A DNA stretch of 64,000 nucleotides from Gammaproteobacteria bacterium (GTDB lineage: Bacteria; Pseudomonadota; Gammaproteobacteria; Chromatiales; Chromatiaceae): assembly GCA_020445255.1 (NCBI GenBank), contig JAGRGY010000046.1:1-64000 (forward strand), in the 5' to 3' direction. A model generated the notes under the pieces. That model did not search any database. It was not told where the DNA came from and saw nothing but the letters and a program-made list of their open reading frames with translations. Below are positions 43,838 to 54,217 of this stretch, piece after piece (position 1 is the first letter of the stretch; the number at the start of each line of letters is the position of its first letter). The position numbers and the translations under genes are program-made.

Positions 43838-44499
43838 GGCGCCGGTGCGATCTCCAAAGGTTCGGCCGCGGCATCCGTCGCTGCCGCGACCACGATCGAG
43901 GCGGCACGTTGTGCTTCGAGCTTCTCGAGGCGTGCCTGCGTAGCCTTCTCGACGTCGGTCCGCATGTCATTGCACAGCTGCTCGTTCTGACCGCAGTCGT
44001 GCTCGACCTGCGCCAGCTGCGCTTGCTGCTGCTGCTGCCACCTTGTCCGTACGTCGTCGAAGAACGTGTCGCGTTCTTCCGTGCTGGTGAAACGCTCCGG
44101 GACCAGGACGATCTCGATCGCGCCCGGATACTTGTTCATCGCCCCGCTGCCCGCGTCGATCGCGATACCGATCACGCCACCGATCAGGACGTTGCCCAGC
44201 GTGGCGCCCTGGAACTTGGAGTCGACCGATTCAGTTGCCGCCTGGTGGCCGGCCAGGCTGCATTCGATGGTGATCGGGTCCTTGTCCTTGTTGACCAGCA
44301 CGCTGCCCGGCGTCGACGAGATCGCGCCGATGGTCTCGCCGTCGCGGGTCATCAGGCACTTGGCGCCATCCGGAACGCTGGTGATCGTGATCGACTGATC
44401 CGAACCCGTGGTCACGGTGGCACAACCGCTCAGGCATCCACCGCAGATCGCGATGGTCGTGAGGGCAAGGTGGGCGAAGTGGGGCTTTCGAATCGACAT
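43834..44499 (-). CDS. Putative lipoprotein of unknown function
   Basis: This 221-residue protein has a signal peptide with lipobox LSGC (ICGGCLSGCATV) and therefore a likely lipid-anchored cysteine. The next segment (ITITSVPDGAKCLMTRDGETIG) resembles a PEGA-like beta fold. A glycine-rich hydrophobic stretch (LGNVLIGGVIGIAIDAGSG) follows, then a Gln-rich and helical coiled-coil region at about 150-200. The role is unknown; envelope localisation is inferred. AGGAAGG precedes the ATG, and the gene overlaps nadD by 4 bp. Confidence 0.75.
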   Translation of the reverse strand: MSIRKPHFAHLALTTIAICGGCLSGCATVTTGSDQSITITSVPDGAKCLMTRDGETIGAISSTPGSVLVNKDKDPITIECSLAGHQAATESVDSKFQGATLGNVLIGGVIGIAIDAGSGAMNKYPGAIEIVLVPERFTSTEERDTFFDDVRTRWQQQQQAQLAQVEHDCGQNEQLCNDMRTDVEKATQARLEKLEAQRAASIVVAAATDAAAEPLEIAPAP

Positions 44500-44553
44500 T
44501 GTTGTTTTCCTTCCTGGTTTTGCTAGCGGCCGCTCGGCGTCCGTGGTGGAGGC

Positions 44554-45843
44554 TCAGGTGCGGATGTGTCCGTCACCGAAGACGATGAACTTGACCGAGG
44601 TCAGGCCTTCCAGCCCGACCGGCCCGCGCGCGTGGAACTTGTCGGTCGAGATGCCGATCTCGGCGCCCAGCCCGTATTCGAAGCCGTCGGCGAATCGCGT
44701 CGACGCATTGACCATGACCGAGCTCGAATCGACCTCGCGCAGGAAGCGCCGCGCCTTGGTGATGCTCTCGGTGACGATGCTGTCGGTGTGTTGCGAACCG
44801 TGCGCGGCGATGTGCGCGATCGCGGCGTCGAGGTCGTCGACGACACGGATCGACAGGATCGGCGCCAGGTACTCCGTATCCCAGTCCGCGTCGGTAGCGG
44901 GGATGCAGCGCTCGCCGAGGATCGCGCAGCTGCTCGCGCAACCCCGAAGCTCGACGCCCTTGTCGGCATAGGCGTCGGCCAGCACCGGCAGAATGTCGTC
45001 GGCGACGGTGGCGTTGACCAGCAACGTCTCCATCGTGTTGCAGGTACCGTAGCGCTGGGTCTTGGCGTTCAGTGCGACGTCGAACGCCTTGTGCGGATCG
45101 GCCTCGTCGTCGATGTAGACGTGGCAGATGCCGTCGAGATGCTTGATCACCGGCACGCGCGCCTCGGCGCTGATGCGCTCGATCAGCCCCTTGCCGCCGC
45201 GCGGGATGATCACGTCGACATACTCCGGCATCGTGATCATCGCGCCGACCGCGGCACGGTCGATGGTCGCGACGACCTGCACCGCGTCGGCCGGCAGCCC
45301 GGCCGCCTCGAGACCGCGTCGGATGCTGGCGGCGATCGCCTGGTTCGAATGGAAGGCCTCGGAACCGCCGCGCAGCACGGTGGCGTTACCGGACTTCAGG
45401 CAAAGTGCCGCGGCATCGGCCGTCACGTTCGGCCGCGACTCGTAGATGATGCCGACGACGCCTAGCGGCACGCGCATGCGACCGACCTGGATGCCGCTGG
45501 GACGGTAGCTCATGTCGAAGATCTCGCCGATCGGGTCCGCCAGCGCGGCCACCTGGCGCAGGCCGTCGATCATGCCGTCGATGCGGCCGGCATTCAGTTC
45601 GAGGCGGTCCAGCAGGGCGGCATCCAGGCCACGCGCGGCGCCGGCGTCGAGGTCTTTGCGGTTCTCGGCCAGCAGCGTGTTGCGTCGCGCGTCGAGGTCG
45701 TCCGCGATCGCCAGCAGCGCGGCGTTCTTGGCCGCGGTATCCGCCGCCGCGAGGATCCGGGAAGCGGCGCGCGCGCGCTCACCCAGCTCGCGCATGTAGG
45801 CGGCGATGTCAGCGACCTGCAGGGTTTCGGCGGCGTGGCTCAT
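44554..45843 (-). CDS. proA: ProA gamma-glutamyl phosphate reductase
   Basis: This 429-residue protein is ProA of proline synthesis: [45 protein letters not shown] and the catalytic cysteine in [14 protein letters not shown]. It reduces gamma-glutamyl phosphate to glutamate semialdehyde with NADPH. I chose the ATG at 45843; a start nine codons upstream is possible. proB is not adjacent. holA is not its neighbour here; nadD and the lipoprotein gene lie downstream, the usual proA-nadD proximity. Confidence 0.96.
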   Translation of the reverse strand: MSHAAETLQVADIAAYMRELGERARAASRILAAADTAAKNAALLAIADDLDARRNTLLAENRKDLDAGAARGLDAALLDRLELNAGRIDGMIDGLRQVAALADPIGEIFDMSYRPSGIQVGRMRVPLGVVGIIYESRPNVTADAAALCLKSGNATVLRGGSEAFHSNQAIAASIRRGLEAAGLPADAVQVVATIDRAAVGAMITMPEYVDVIIPRGGKGLIERISAEARVPVIKHLDGICHVYIDDEADPHKAFDVALNAKTQRYGTCNTMETLLVNATVADDILPVLADAYADKGVELRGCASSCAILGERCIPATDADWDTEYLAPILSIRVVDDLDAAIAHIAAHGSQHTDSIVTESITKARRFLREVDSSSVMVNASTRFADGFEYGLGAEIGISTDKFHARGPVGLEGLTSVKFIVFGDGHIRT

Positions 45844-45921
45844 GGCGATGCCCGTTCCGTAAGCGTCCAAAACACCATTTTACCCCACCGCGATGGCGGG
45901 GTGGGATGCGTGCGGGCGCTG

Positions 45922-46689
45922 TCAGCGCCCCTGCGCCTGCGCGCTGTCGCCGAGGGTCTGCTCCCACGGAAACTTGGGCAGGGTCTGGAAGGCGTCCTGG
46001 ATACCCTTGTTCCAGGCGTTGCGCACCTTCAGCAGGTAGGTGTCGTCGGCGTCGTAGCGGCAGCGGCAGCCCACCGTGAAGCTGTCCTTCTCGTAGGTCG
46101 CGAGTTCGAACGGCGGGCCGACGGTGATGTTCGATCGCGTCGTCGCATCGAGTGATACAAGGGCCAGGCGGGCGCCCTGATTCAGCGACAGCCCCGGATG
46201 TACGATGCGATCGAGCGCCGGCTTGCCATATTTGCTCTCGCCGATCTGCAGATACGGTGTCTCGGGTGACGAGGTGATGTAGTTGCCCTGCGGATAGATC
46301 ATCATGAGTCCATGCGGCTGGCCGGCGATCTGGCCACCGACCAGCAGCGTGGTCTCGCCGCTGACCCCCGACTGCGCCAGGGCGTTGCCGTGTTCCTTCT
46401 GCACCGACAGGCTGACCGCGCCGACGTACTCGGCGGCCTCGAACAGGTAGCGTACGTTGGCCAGGTTGGGTCCGCCGGTGGGATAGTCGAGGTCGCGCTG
46501 GATGTGGTTGATGACCTCCTGTGTCGTCGCCAGGTTGCCGGCCGACAGGATGACGAACAGGCGATCAGGCGACGGCGTGAACACATGCATCTTGCTGTAG
46601 GTGGTCACATAGTCGACGCCCGCGTTGGTCCGCGAGTCCGACGCGAAGACGAGGCCGTCGTCGAGGCTGAGTCCGACACAGTAAGTCAT
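45922..46689 (-). CDS. Anbu, bacterial proteasome-like N-terminal-nucleophile peptidase
   Basis: This 255-residue protein matches Anbu (ancestral beta subunit), a proteasome/HslV relative. It begins M-TYCVGLSLDDGLVFASDSRT, so Thr2 becomes the N-terminal nucleophile after removal of Met. Further motifs are FVILSAGNLATTQ and TLLVGGQIAG. Anbu forms helical or ring assemblies in the cytoplasm, and its natural substrate is unknown. It faces, across 149 bp, an operon for transglutaminase, ATP-grasp and alpha-E proteins. Published comparative genomics links these families with Anbu. Confidence 0.93.
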   Translation of the reverse strand: MTYCVGLSLDDGLVFASDSRTNAGVDYVTTYSKMHVFTPSPDRLFVILSAGNLATTQEVINHIQRDLDYPTGGPNLANVRYLFEAAEYVGAVSLSVQKEHGNALAQSGVSGETTLLVGGQIAGQPHGLMMIYPQGNYITSSPETPYLQIGESKYGKPALDRIVHPGLSLNQGARLALVSLDATTRSNITVGPPFELATYEKDSFTVGCRCRYDADDTYLLKVRNAWNKGIQDAFQTLPKFPWEQTLGDSAQAQGR

Positions 46690-46838
46690 CTCAATTCCGT
46701 GTCCGCATGGAGTACGATCCACTAGTATGGAGCCAAAACCCGTATCCGCGGAAGTCCTCTTCCGATGGCACGCGGCTTGCTCTGCTAACCTGATATCGGC
46801 TTTCCCGTTTGCGGCCGCAACCCGGCCAAGGTGTGTGC
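46690..46838. promoter_or_regulatory. Divergent promoter region of the Anbu/transglutaminase cluster
   Basis: The 149-bp gap between the divergent Anbu and transglutaminase genes should contain both promoters. It is moderately AT-rich around 46710-46800. I see no clear -35/-10 pair or palindrome. AAGGTG lies 5-10 nt before the plus-strand ATG at 46839. Confidence 0.4.
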
Positions 46839-49800
46839 ATGTCCATACGCGTCGCGATCCGTCATAGGACCGATTACCTGTTCGATCGCAGTGTCGCGCT
46901 GTCGCCACACCTGATCCGCCTGCGGCCGGCACCTCATGTGCGTACACCGATTCACGAATATTCGCTAAAGGTCGAGCCGGCCGAGCATTTCCTGAACTGG
47001 CAGCAGGACCCGTTCGGCAATTTCATCGCCCGCTACGTGTTCCCGGAGAAGGCGCGCAAGCTGGTGGTCGATGTCAGTCTCGTGATCGAGATGGTCACGA
47101 TCAACCCGTTCGACTTTTTCGTCGAGGAGTACGCCGAACATTTCCCGTTCGAGTACCCCAAACAGCTGCACAAGGAACTGAAACCCTACTTCGAATGCAC
47201 CGAATCGGGGCCCCGGCTGACGGAATGGCTGCAAAATGTGCCGCGCGAGCCCGCCCACATCGTGAACTTCCTGGTCGATTTGAATCAGCGCCTGCAGCAG
47301 GAGATCGGGTACGTGATCCGGATGGAGCCCGGTGTGCAGACGTGCGAGGAAACGCTCGATCTGGCCAAGGGCTCGTGCCGCGACAGCGCGTGGCTGCTGG
47401 TGCAGATCCTGCGGCACCTCGGCCTCGCCGCGCGGTTTGTATCCGGCTACCTGGTGCAGCTCGCGCCGGACCAGGAGTCCCTCGACGGGCCGTCCGGCCC
47501 GACCGCGGACTTCACCGACCTGCATGCCTGGGCCGAGGTGTTCGTGCCCGGCGCCGGCTGGATCGGTCTCGATCCGACCTCGGGCCTGTTCGCTGGCGAG
47601 GGGCATATTCCGCTCGCCTGTACCCCCGACTATGTCAGCGCAGCCGCGGTGACCGGCGCGGTGGAAAAGTGCGAGGTGGAGTTCAAGTTCCTCAATGAGG
47701 TCACGCGCGTGCGCGAGGACCCGCGCGTGACACTGCCCTACGACGACGAGCAGTGGGCCGCGGTAATGGCGCTTGGGCAGACGGTGGATGCCGAGCTGAC
47801 CGCCAACGACGTGCGCCTGACCATGGGCGGTGAACCGACCTTCGTGTCGATCGACGACATGGACAGCGCCGAGTGGAACACCGCCGCGCTCGGTCCGCAC
47901 AAACGCGAGCGTGCCGAGGTGCTGCTGCGCCGGCTGTGGGACCGCTTCGCACCGGGTGGCGTGCTGCACCACGGTCAGGGCAAGTGGTACCCGGGGGAAC
48001 CGTTGCCGCGCTGGGCCCTGTCATGCTTGTGGCGCGATGACGGCGAACCGGTGTGGGGGCGCCAGGACCTGCTGGCCGATCCGACCGGACACGGTGGCAG
48101 CGATGTCGAGGTTGCGTCGGCGTTCGCGCGCCGGCTGGCGACCCGCCTGGGCGTGAAATCCAACAACGTCGAGGCCGGCTACGAGGACGTGCTGTACTAC
48201 CTGTGGAAGGAGGGCACGTTGCCGGAGAACGTCGATGTGCTTGACAGCAAGCTCGACGACAAGCTCGAGCGGGCGCGCCTGCGCCGGCTGTTCGAACGCG
48301 GCCTGGAAAGGGTCGTCGGTTATGCGCTGCCGCTCGGCTGGGACCACGACGCCGGGCGCTGGACGAGCTCGCCGTGGACGTTCCGCCGCGGCCACATGTT
48401 CCTGCTGCCGGGCGACTCGCCGATGGGGCTGCGCCTGCCGCTGGATGCGCTGGTATGGGAAAGGCCGGAGCTTCGCCAGCCGCTGCTCGAGACCGACCCG
48501 TTCGCGCCGCGCAGCGTGCTGCCGGGGGCGGGCCGGGCGCGCGGGCCGGGCGCGGTCTCGGAGCGTTACACGGCCTGGAGCCATGACGCGCCGACCGGGA
48601 ATTTCGCGGCCCACGGTCTCAGCGAACAGGGCATGGCCGACGCGGCCCACGAAGGCCCGTGGTTCGTGCGCACCGCGATGGCGTTCGAGCCGCGCGACGG
48701 CAACCTGCACGTGTTCCTGCCACCGCTCAGCGACGTGGCGCACTGGCTCGACCTGGTCGGTGAAATCGAGGCGACCGCGGTCGAGCTGGCGCAGCCGATT
48801 GTCATCGAGGGCTACCCGGCGCCGCACGACCCGCGCCTGAAACGGTTCTCGGTGACCCCCGATCCGGGTGTCATCGAGGTCAATGTGCACCCGGCGCACA
48901 GTTGGCAGGAGATGGTCGACAATACGCAGATCCTGTACGAGGAGGCCCGCCTGGCGCGACTGGGCACCGAGAAGTTCATGCTCGACGGGCGCCATACCGG
49001 CACCGGCGGTGGCAACCACGTCACGCTTGGCGGCCCCAGTTCGGCCGACAGCCCGATCCTGCGCAACCCGCAGGTGCTCGGCAGTCTGGTGCGCTACTGG
49101 CAGAATCACCCGGCGCTGTCGTACCTGTTCTCCGGTATGTTCATCGGCCCGACCTCGCAGGCGCCGCGCGTCGACGAGGCGCGCGACGACAGCCTGTACG
49201 AGCTGAACATCGCGATGCAGCAGCTGCCGCCGGGCGAAGTGCCCGCACCCTGGCTGGTCGACCGCGTGCTGCGCAATCTGCTGGTCGACATGACGGGCAA
49301 CACCCACCGCGCCGAGTTCTGCATCGACAAGCTCTACTCACCCGATTCGTCCAGCGGGCGCCTCGGTCTGGTCGAGTTCCGTGGCTTCGAGATGCCGCCA
49401 CATGCACACATGGCGATGGTGCAGGGCCTGCTGCTGCGTTCGCTGGTCTCGCGCTTCTGGCGGCAGCCGTACGATCAGCAGCTGGTGACCTGGGGCACCG
49501 AGCTGCACGACCGCTTCATGCTGCCGCACTATGTCGCGCGCGACGTGGCCGACGTGGTGCGCGACCTGAAACGCTGGGGATATCCGGTCGACCCGACCTG
49601 GTTCGATCCGTTCGTCGAGTTTCGTTTCCCGCGCTACGGCACCATCAACGTCGATGACATCGAGATGGAGCTGCGGTTCGCGATCGAGCCGTGGCACGTG
49701 CTGGGCGAGGAGGTCACGGCGCAGGGTACCGCGCGGTTCGTCGATTCGTCGGTCGAGCGGCTGCAGGTTAAGGTGCGCGGCATGACCGACACGCGCCATG

Positions 49801-50180
49801 TTGTGACATGCAACGGCCGGCGTGTGCCATTACGGTGCACCGGCGAGCGCGGCGAGTTCGTCGCCGGGGTGCGTTACAAGGCATGGAATCCACCGTCCGG
49901 TCTGCACCCCACCATCCCGGTGCATGCACCGCTGGTGTTCGATATTGTCGACAACTGGTCGGAACGCTCGCTCGGTGGATGCACTTACTACGTCGCGCAC
50001 CCTGGTGGGCGCAACTACGAGACCCTGCCGGTCAACGCGTACGAGGCCGAATCGCGGCGCTTGGCACGGTTCTGGCCTGTTGGACATAGCACCGGCTCGG
50101 TGCGCGTGCCCGACGAGGCGCCGTCATGCGATCATCCGTTCACGCTGGATCTACGATCCTTCAACAGCAACAATCACTGA
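46839..50180 (+). CDS. Transglutaminase-like protein with DUF2126 domain
   Basis: This 1,113-residue protein has an N-terminal bacterial transglutaminase N-domain (residues ~3-80) and a transglutaminase-like core with the Cys-His-Asp triad: Cys180 in KGSCRDSAW, His229 in LHAWAEVF and Asp245 in GLDPTSG. From about residue 325 to the end it carries DUF2126 ([45 protein letters not shown]). Transglutaminase-like enzymes can cleave or form isopeptide bonds. With the ATP-grasp and alpha-E genes downstream it is part of a predicted peptide-modification system. I chose the ATG at 46839 ([11 protein letters not shown]), preceded by AAGGTG; an extension to 46809 is possible. Confidence 0.9.
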   Translation: MSIRVAIRHRTDYLFDRSVALSPHLIRLRPAPHVRTPIHEYSLKVEPAEHFLNWQQDPFGNFIARYVFPEKARKLVVDVSLVIEMVTINPFDFFVEEYAEHFPFEYPKQLHKELKPYFECTESGPRLTEWLQNVPREPAHIVNFLVDLNQRLQQEIGYVIRMEPGVQTCEETLDLAKGSCRDSAWLLVQILRHLGLAARFVSGYLVQLAPDQESLDGPSGPTADFTDLHAWAEVFVPGAGWIGLDPTSGLFAGEGHIPLACTPDYVSAAAVTGAVEKCEVEFKFLNEVTRVREDPRVTLPYDDEQWAAVMALGQTVDAELTANDVRLTMGGEPTFVSIDDMDSAEWNTAALGPHKRERAEVLLRRLWDRFAPGGVLHHGQGKWYPGEPLPRWALSCLWRDDGEPVWGRQDLLADPTGHGGSDVEVASAFARRLATRLGVKSNNVEAGYEDVLYYLWKEGTLPENVDVLDSKLDDKLERARLRRLFERGLERVVGYALPLGWDHDAGRWTSSPWTFRRGHMFLLPGDSPMGLRLPLDALVWERPELRQPLLETDPFAPRSVLPGAGRARGPGAVSERYTAWSHDAPTGNFAAHGLSEQGMADAAHEGPWFVRTAMAFEPRDGNLHVFLPPLSDVAHWLDLVGEIEATAVELAQPIVIEGYPAPHDPRLKRFSVTPDPGVIEVNVHPAHSWQEMVDNTQILYEEARLARLGTEKFMLDGRHTGTGGGNHVTLGGPSSADSPILRNPQVLGSLVRYWQNHPALSYLFSGMFIGPTSQAPRVDEARDDSLYELNIAMQQLPPGEVPAPWLVDRVLRNLLVDMTGNTHRAEFCIDKLYSPDSSSGRLGLVEFRGFEMPPHAHMAMVQGLLLRSLVSRFWRQPYDQQLVTWGTELHDRFMLPHYVARDVADVVRDLKRWGYPVDPTWFDPFVEFRFPRYGTINVDDIEMELRFAIEPWHVLGEEVTAQGTARFVDSSVERLQVKVRGMTDTRHVVTCNGRRVPLRCTGERGEFVAGVRYKAWNPPSGLHPTIPVHAPLVFDIVDNWSERSLGGCTYYVAHPGGRNYETLPVNAYEAESRRLARFWPVGHSTGSVRVPDEAPSCDHPFTLDLRSFNSNNH

Positions 50181-50206
50181 GGCTGCTCGCCGGACAAGAC
50201 GCCACT

Positions 50207-51655
50207 ATGCCCATCCAACTGACGGAATACGATCCCGGTCCCTTCTTCGACGAGATGATGGCGCGTAAGAACCGCGCCCGTCCGCTGGCCAAGGAGCTGA
50301 TAGGGCTGTTTCGCAGCATGGACGACGGCGAACTGGCCGCGCGCCAGGACGCCGCCGATCTGGCGATCAAGGAGATGGGCATCACGTTCACGGTCTACAA
50401 CGAGAACGAGGGCATGATCGACCGCAACTGGCCGTTCGACATCGTGCCGCGGCTGATTGCGAAGAGCGAATGGGACCGTGTCGAGGCCGGCCTCAAGCAG
50501 CGCGTCAAGGCGCTGAACCTGTTCATCAACGACCTCTACCACGATCAGAAGATCATCAAGGACGGCGTTTTCCCGGCCGAGGTGCTGGCCGAGTCGAAAA
50601 ACTTCCGCCCGCAGTGCGTCGGCGTCAATCCACCACTTGGGGTCTGGGCACATATCTGTGGCTCGGACCTGGTGCGTGACACCGATGGCACCATTTACGT
50701 GCTCGAGGACAATCTGCGCGTGCCGTCGGGCGTGTCGTACATGCTCGAGAACCGGCTGGTCACCAAACGCGTGTTCCCCGAGCTGTTCGACAGCTACGCA
50801 CCGCTGCCGGTCGACGACTACCCGACCCAGCTGTACGAGATGCTCGCCGCGCTGTCGCCGCGCAACGTCAAGCGGCCGAATATCGCCGTGCTGACCCCGG
50901 GCATCTACAACTCGGCCTATTTCGAGCACGCCTACCTGGCGATGGAGATGGGCGCCGAACTGGTCGAGGGCCGCGACCTGTTCGTCGACGATGACGACGT
51001 GGTCTACATGCGTACCGTGTCCGGACCCGTGCGGGTCGACGTGATCTACCGCCGCATCGACGACGAGTTCATGGATCCCGAGGTGTTCCGCGCCGATTCG
51101 GCGCTCGGTGTGCCCGGGCTGATGCGCGCGTGGAAGGCGCGCAAGATCGGTCTGGCCAACGCACCGGGCGCCGGTGTCGCCGACGACAAGGTCGTGTATG
51201 CCTTCGTGCCCGAGATCATCAAGTATTACCTGAACGAGGAGCCGGGTATCCAGAACGTGCCGACCTATCGGTGCATGTACCCGGACGAGCGCGCCTACGT
51301 GATCGAGCACCTCGATGAGCTGGTGGTCAAGCCGGCCAACGAGTCGGGCGGATACGGCATGCTGATCGGTCCGCGTGCGACCAAGAAGGAGCTGAAGACG
51401 TTCACCGGCCTGATCAAGAAGAACCCGCGCAACTACATCGCCCAGCCGACGCTGGGCATCTCGACCGTGCCGACCGTGGTCGGTAACTGCCTCGAACCGC
51501 GCCATGTCGACCTGCGTCCGTTCATCCTCAGTGGCCGCAGCACCTTCGTGACGACCGGCGGGCTGACCCGCGTCGCGCTGCGCAAGGGTTCGCTGGTGGT
51601 CAATTCGTCGCAGGGTGGCGGGTCGAAGGACACCTGGATCGTCGATACCCTCTGA
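50207..51655 (+). CDS. Circularly permuted ATP-grasp protein (COG2308)
   Basis: This 482-residue protein matches the circularly permuted ATP-grasp family (DUF404/DUF407): YDPGPFFDEMM, LNLFINDLYHDQKIIKDGVFP, TIYVLEDNLRVPSGVSYMLENR, VVKPANESGGYGMLIGP and NYIAQPTLGISTVP. Such proteins are predicted amide-bond-forming ligases that use ATP to join amino acids or peptides. It starts 26 bp after the transglutaminase/DUF2126 gene and is followed 14 bp later by the alpha-E gene, an obvious operon. The substrate is unknown. Confidence 0.93.
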   Translation: MPIQLTEYDPGPFFDEMMARKNRARPLAKELIGLFRSMDDGELAARQDAADLAIKEMGITFTVYNENEGMIDRNWPFDIVPRLIAKSEWDRVEAGLKQRVKALNLFINDLYHDQKIIKDGVFPAEVLAESKNFRPQCVGVNPPLGVWAHICGSDLVRDTDGTIYVLEDNLRVPSGVSYMLENRLVTKRVFPELFDSYAPLPVDDYPTQLYEMLAALSPRNVKRPNIAVLTPGIYNSAYFEHAYLAMEMGAELVEGRDLFVDDDDVVYMRTVSGPVRVDVIYRRIDDEFMDPEVFRADSALGVPGLMRAWKARKIGLANAPGAGVADDKVVYAFVPEIIKYYLNEEPGIQNVPTYRCMYPDERAYVIEHLDELVVKPANESGGYGMLIGPRATKKELKTFTGLIKKNPRNYIAQPTLGISTVPTVVGNCLEPRHVDLRPFILSGRSTFVTTGGLTRVALRKGSLVVNSSQGGGSKDTWIVDTL

Positions 51656-51669
51656 AGCGGAGAGACACG

Positions 51670-52620
51670 ATGCTGTCGCGAGTCGCGGAAAACATCTACT
51701 GGCTGTCACGCTACGTCGAGCGGGCCGAGAACACCGCGCGACTGGTACGCGTCAACTCGCACCTGGTGCTGGATACGCCGAGCGGTATCACACCGGGCTG
51801 GAAGCCGCTGGTCGACATCACCGGTCTGTCCGATGAGTTCCACTCGGTCGAGCGCGAGGCGAACGAACGCAACATCGTGCGCTTCCTGATCGGCGACGCG
51901 AACAACCCGGGGTCGATCCTGTCGTCGCTGATCGCCGCCCGCGAGAATTGCAGAACGGTGCGCGATGTACTGCCGCGCTCTTCATGGGAAAGGCTCAACG
52001 AGCTGTACCTGTTCGCGCGGGAGAACGTGCAGGCCGGGTTGACCAAGAGTGGACGCGACCGCTTCCTCGACGAGATCATCTCGGGTTCCCAGCGCATCAC
52101 CGGCCTGCTCGGTTCGGTGATGTACCGGGACGAGGCGTATTTCTTTTCGCGCATCGGCCGCAATCTGGAGCGCGCCGACATGACGACGCGCATCATTGAT
52201 GTGCGTTCCACCGACCTGTTTCCCGAAGACCTGCTCGAGTCGCGCTCGCTCGATACGCTGCAGTGGATCAGCGTGCTACGCTCGATGTCGGGTTACCAGA
52301 CCTACCGTCGGCACGTCGCGATCCGCGTCAGTCGCCCGGCGGTGCTGCAGTTCCTGTTTCTCAATCCGCACTTCCCGCGTTCATTCCTGCATTGTGTCGA
52401 GGCGGTCGGCGAGAGCATCGCGCGATTGGACGAAAACAGCCCGGTGGTGCGCCGGATCAATGCCCAGAAACGGATGCTGCGCCGGATCGACATCGGCGAG
52501 ATGAGCCAAGCATCGCTGCACGAGTTCATCGACGAACTGCAGCTCGGCATCATGGGCGTGCACCAGACACTCGCGCAGACCTATTTCCTGCCGCCACCTG
52601 CGATCGAGGAGGCGGGTTGA
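51670..52620 (+). CDS. Alpha-E domain protein (COG2307)
   Basis: This 316-residue, mostly helical protein matches the alpha-E family (DUF403): MLSRVAENIYWLSRYVERAENTARLV, SSWERLNELYLFARENV, YFFSRIGRNLERADMTTRII and SRPAVLQFLFLNPHFPRSF. It usually follows the circularly permuted ATP-grasp gene and may act as its partner. A membrane anchor is absent. It completes the operon that faces Anbu. Confidence 0.93.
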   Translation: MLSRVAENIYWLSRYVERAENTARLVRVNSHLVLDTPSGITPGWKPLVDITGLSDEFHSVEREANERNIVRFLIGDANNPGSILSSLIAARENCRTVRDVLPRSSWERLNELYLFARENVQAGLTKSGRDRFLDEIISGSQRITGLLGSVMYRDEAYFFSRIGRNLERADMTTRIIDVRSTDLFPEDLLESRSLDTLQWISVLRSMSGYQTYRRHVAIRVSRPAVLQFLFLNPHFPRSFLHCVEAVGESIARLDENSPVVRRINAQKRMLRRIDIGEMSQASLHEFIDELQLGIMGVHQTLAQTYFLPPPAIEEAG

Positions 52621-53191
52621 CCAGCACCTAGCACCCGTCGATCGAGGGCGGTTGCAGTGGCATCGGCTTGGATACGGGGAAAGCCAATTCCGCTGGAAAA
52701 TCTGCGGTGACGGTTTGTCTTCCGCCCACGGTCACTCCGGGTATGTGCTTGTCCTGGTGCGCCGGAACCTGCCCTCCCCGTAAACCGTAGCGACGGCTGT
52801 TGTCTACGCTCCAGGTCCGCGTCCAGACTCCCCGGGCGGGCGCGCTCATCCCGAATACGGATGCAGCAGGCAGGTCGAGCGTTATCGCTCGTGCCGCGCA
52901 CCGTGCGCGCGCGCAGGGAAGCACACCCAACGCGGGCGCCGGCAGCGGAGCCGAAGATGGCCGGGACACCGCGCCGTCCAGTCCGGCGCCCCGTGATGCC
53001 AGGATGCGTTGGTGGGGCGGGGCGTGCCGAACACCCGCGTCATCCGGCACGGTCGCCACGCGGTCCGCGGAAATCGCGCCGGGATCTTCGCTGTTTCCGC
53101 ATGGCTGTCGTCCCGCAAGGCGATCGATAAATCGCAACTCGACCGGGTTGGGCGGTCGATGCCGCCGGATGGCCATGGCGGCCCCGCGCGT
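52621..53191. other. Intergenic region with no convincing gene
   Basis: This 571-bp gap lies between the alpha-E gene and the convergent holA 3' end. A 182-residue minus-strand open frame (52628-53176) is rich in Arg, Pro and Ala and has no recognisable family. Its last 60 codons look slightly more protein-like, but I would not call a gene. I see no clear intrinsic terminator or tRNA. Confidence 0.45.
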
Positions 53192-54211
53192 TCAGGCGGC
53201 GGTCGGCATCGTGCCAGACAGGCGCAGTACGATGTCGGTCAGCCTGTCCCACGGCTGAATCTCACCGACTCCCTTGATCGCGGCGTCGGTCTGCTGGCAG
53301 AGGTCGAGCAGCTGCAGCCACTGCGGTGTGCGCAGCCGGGTGAGGGCCTGTTGCACCAGCATGACGCGCTTGCTGAAGACTCTGGCGCGGCTGATCGCCT
53401 GATCGGGCGACATCCCCTTGGCGATGTCGGCCGACATCGTGGCCAGCGCGCGCGCCTCGCGATGCAGCGCCCACAGCACGACCGCAGGCGCGATACCTTC
53501 GGCGCGCAGCCCGTCGAGAATGTGCAGCACGCGTGCTCCGTCACCACGCAACGCGCTGTCGACCAGTTCGAACACATCGTAGCGCGCGCTGTCGGCGACT
53601 GCGGTGGCGAGCTGATCGGCATCGAGCGGGCCGGGCCCGTGCAGCAAAAGCAGTTTCTCGATCTCCTGGCGGGCCGCCAGCAGGTTGCCCTCGACGCGGT
53701 CGGCGAGCAGGCGCACCGCCTCGCGTGTCGGCACCATGCCGGTCTGGGTCAGGCGCTTCTCGATCCAGGCCGGCAGGCGCGCGGGTTCGATCGGCCACAC
53801 CTGGATGGTCACGCCGAGACGGTCGATGGCCGTGAACCACTTGGCGTTCTGCTGTTGGCGGTCGAGCTTCGGCAGGCTGACCAGCAACAGGGTGTCGGGC
53901 GGTGGGTTGTCGCAGTATGTCGTCAGTGCGCGGCTGCCTTCGGCGCCGGGCTTGCCGCCCGGAATGCGCAGGTCGATGACCTTCTTTTCTGCGAACAGCG
54001 AGAGTGCGGCCGCCTCGGCGGTCAGCTGGTTCCAGTCGAAACTGCCGCCAACCTCGAGCACCTCGCGCGTGCTGTGGCCGGCATCGCGCGCGGCGGCGCG
54101 AATGGCATCGCAACATTCGCCGTGCTGCAGCGGCTCATCGCCGCTGACGAGGTAGACCGGCGCCAGCGCCCCGGCCAGGTGTTCGTCGATCCGGTCGGGA
54201 TAGAGGCGCAT
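53192..54211 (-). CDS. holA: DNA polymerase III subunit delta (HolA)
   Basis: This 339-residue protein has HolA wording: PVYLVSGDEPLQHGECCDAIRAAAR, LFAEKKVIDLRIPGGKPG and LLADRVEGNLLAARQEIEKLLLL. It is the clamp-loader subunit that opens the beta clamp. It follows lptE and leuS on the minus strand in the standard order, 6 bp after lptE. Confidence 0.94.
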   Translation of the reverse strand: MRLYPDRIDEHLAGALAPVYLVSGDEPLQHGECCDAIRAAARDAGHSTREVLEVGGSFDWNQLTAEAAALSLFAEKKVIDLRIPGGKPGAEGSRALTTYCDNPPPDTLLLVSLPKLDRQQQNAKWFTAIDRLGVTIQVWPIEPARLPAWIEKRLTQTGMVPTREAVRLLADRVEGNLLAARQEIEKLLLLHGPGPLDADQLATAVADSARYDVFELVDSALRGDGARVLHILDGLRAEGIAPAVVLWALHREARALATMSADIAKGMSPDQAISRARVFSKRVMLVQQALTRLRTPQWLQLLDLCQQTDAAIKGVGEIQPWDRLTDIVLRLSGTMPTAA

Positions 54212-54217
54212 CGACGC

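Noticed and set aside
45882..45902. Hairpin ACCCCACC/GGCGGGGT between Anbu and proA as a terminator
   Set aside because: The stem has one mismatch/wobble and, on the Anbu strand, is followed by A rather than T residues.
52628..53176. A 182-residue minus-strand frame in the gap after the alpha-E gene
   Set aside because: No motif, unlikely composition over most of its length; only the last ~60 codons look mildly protein-like.
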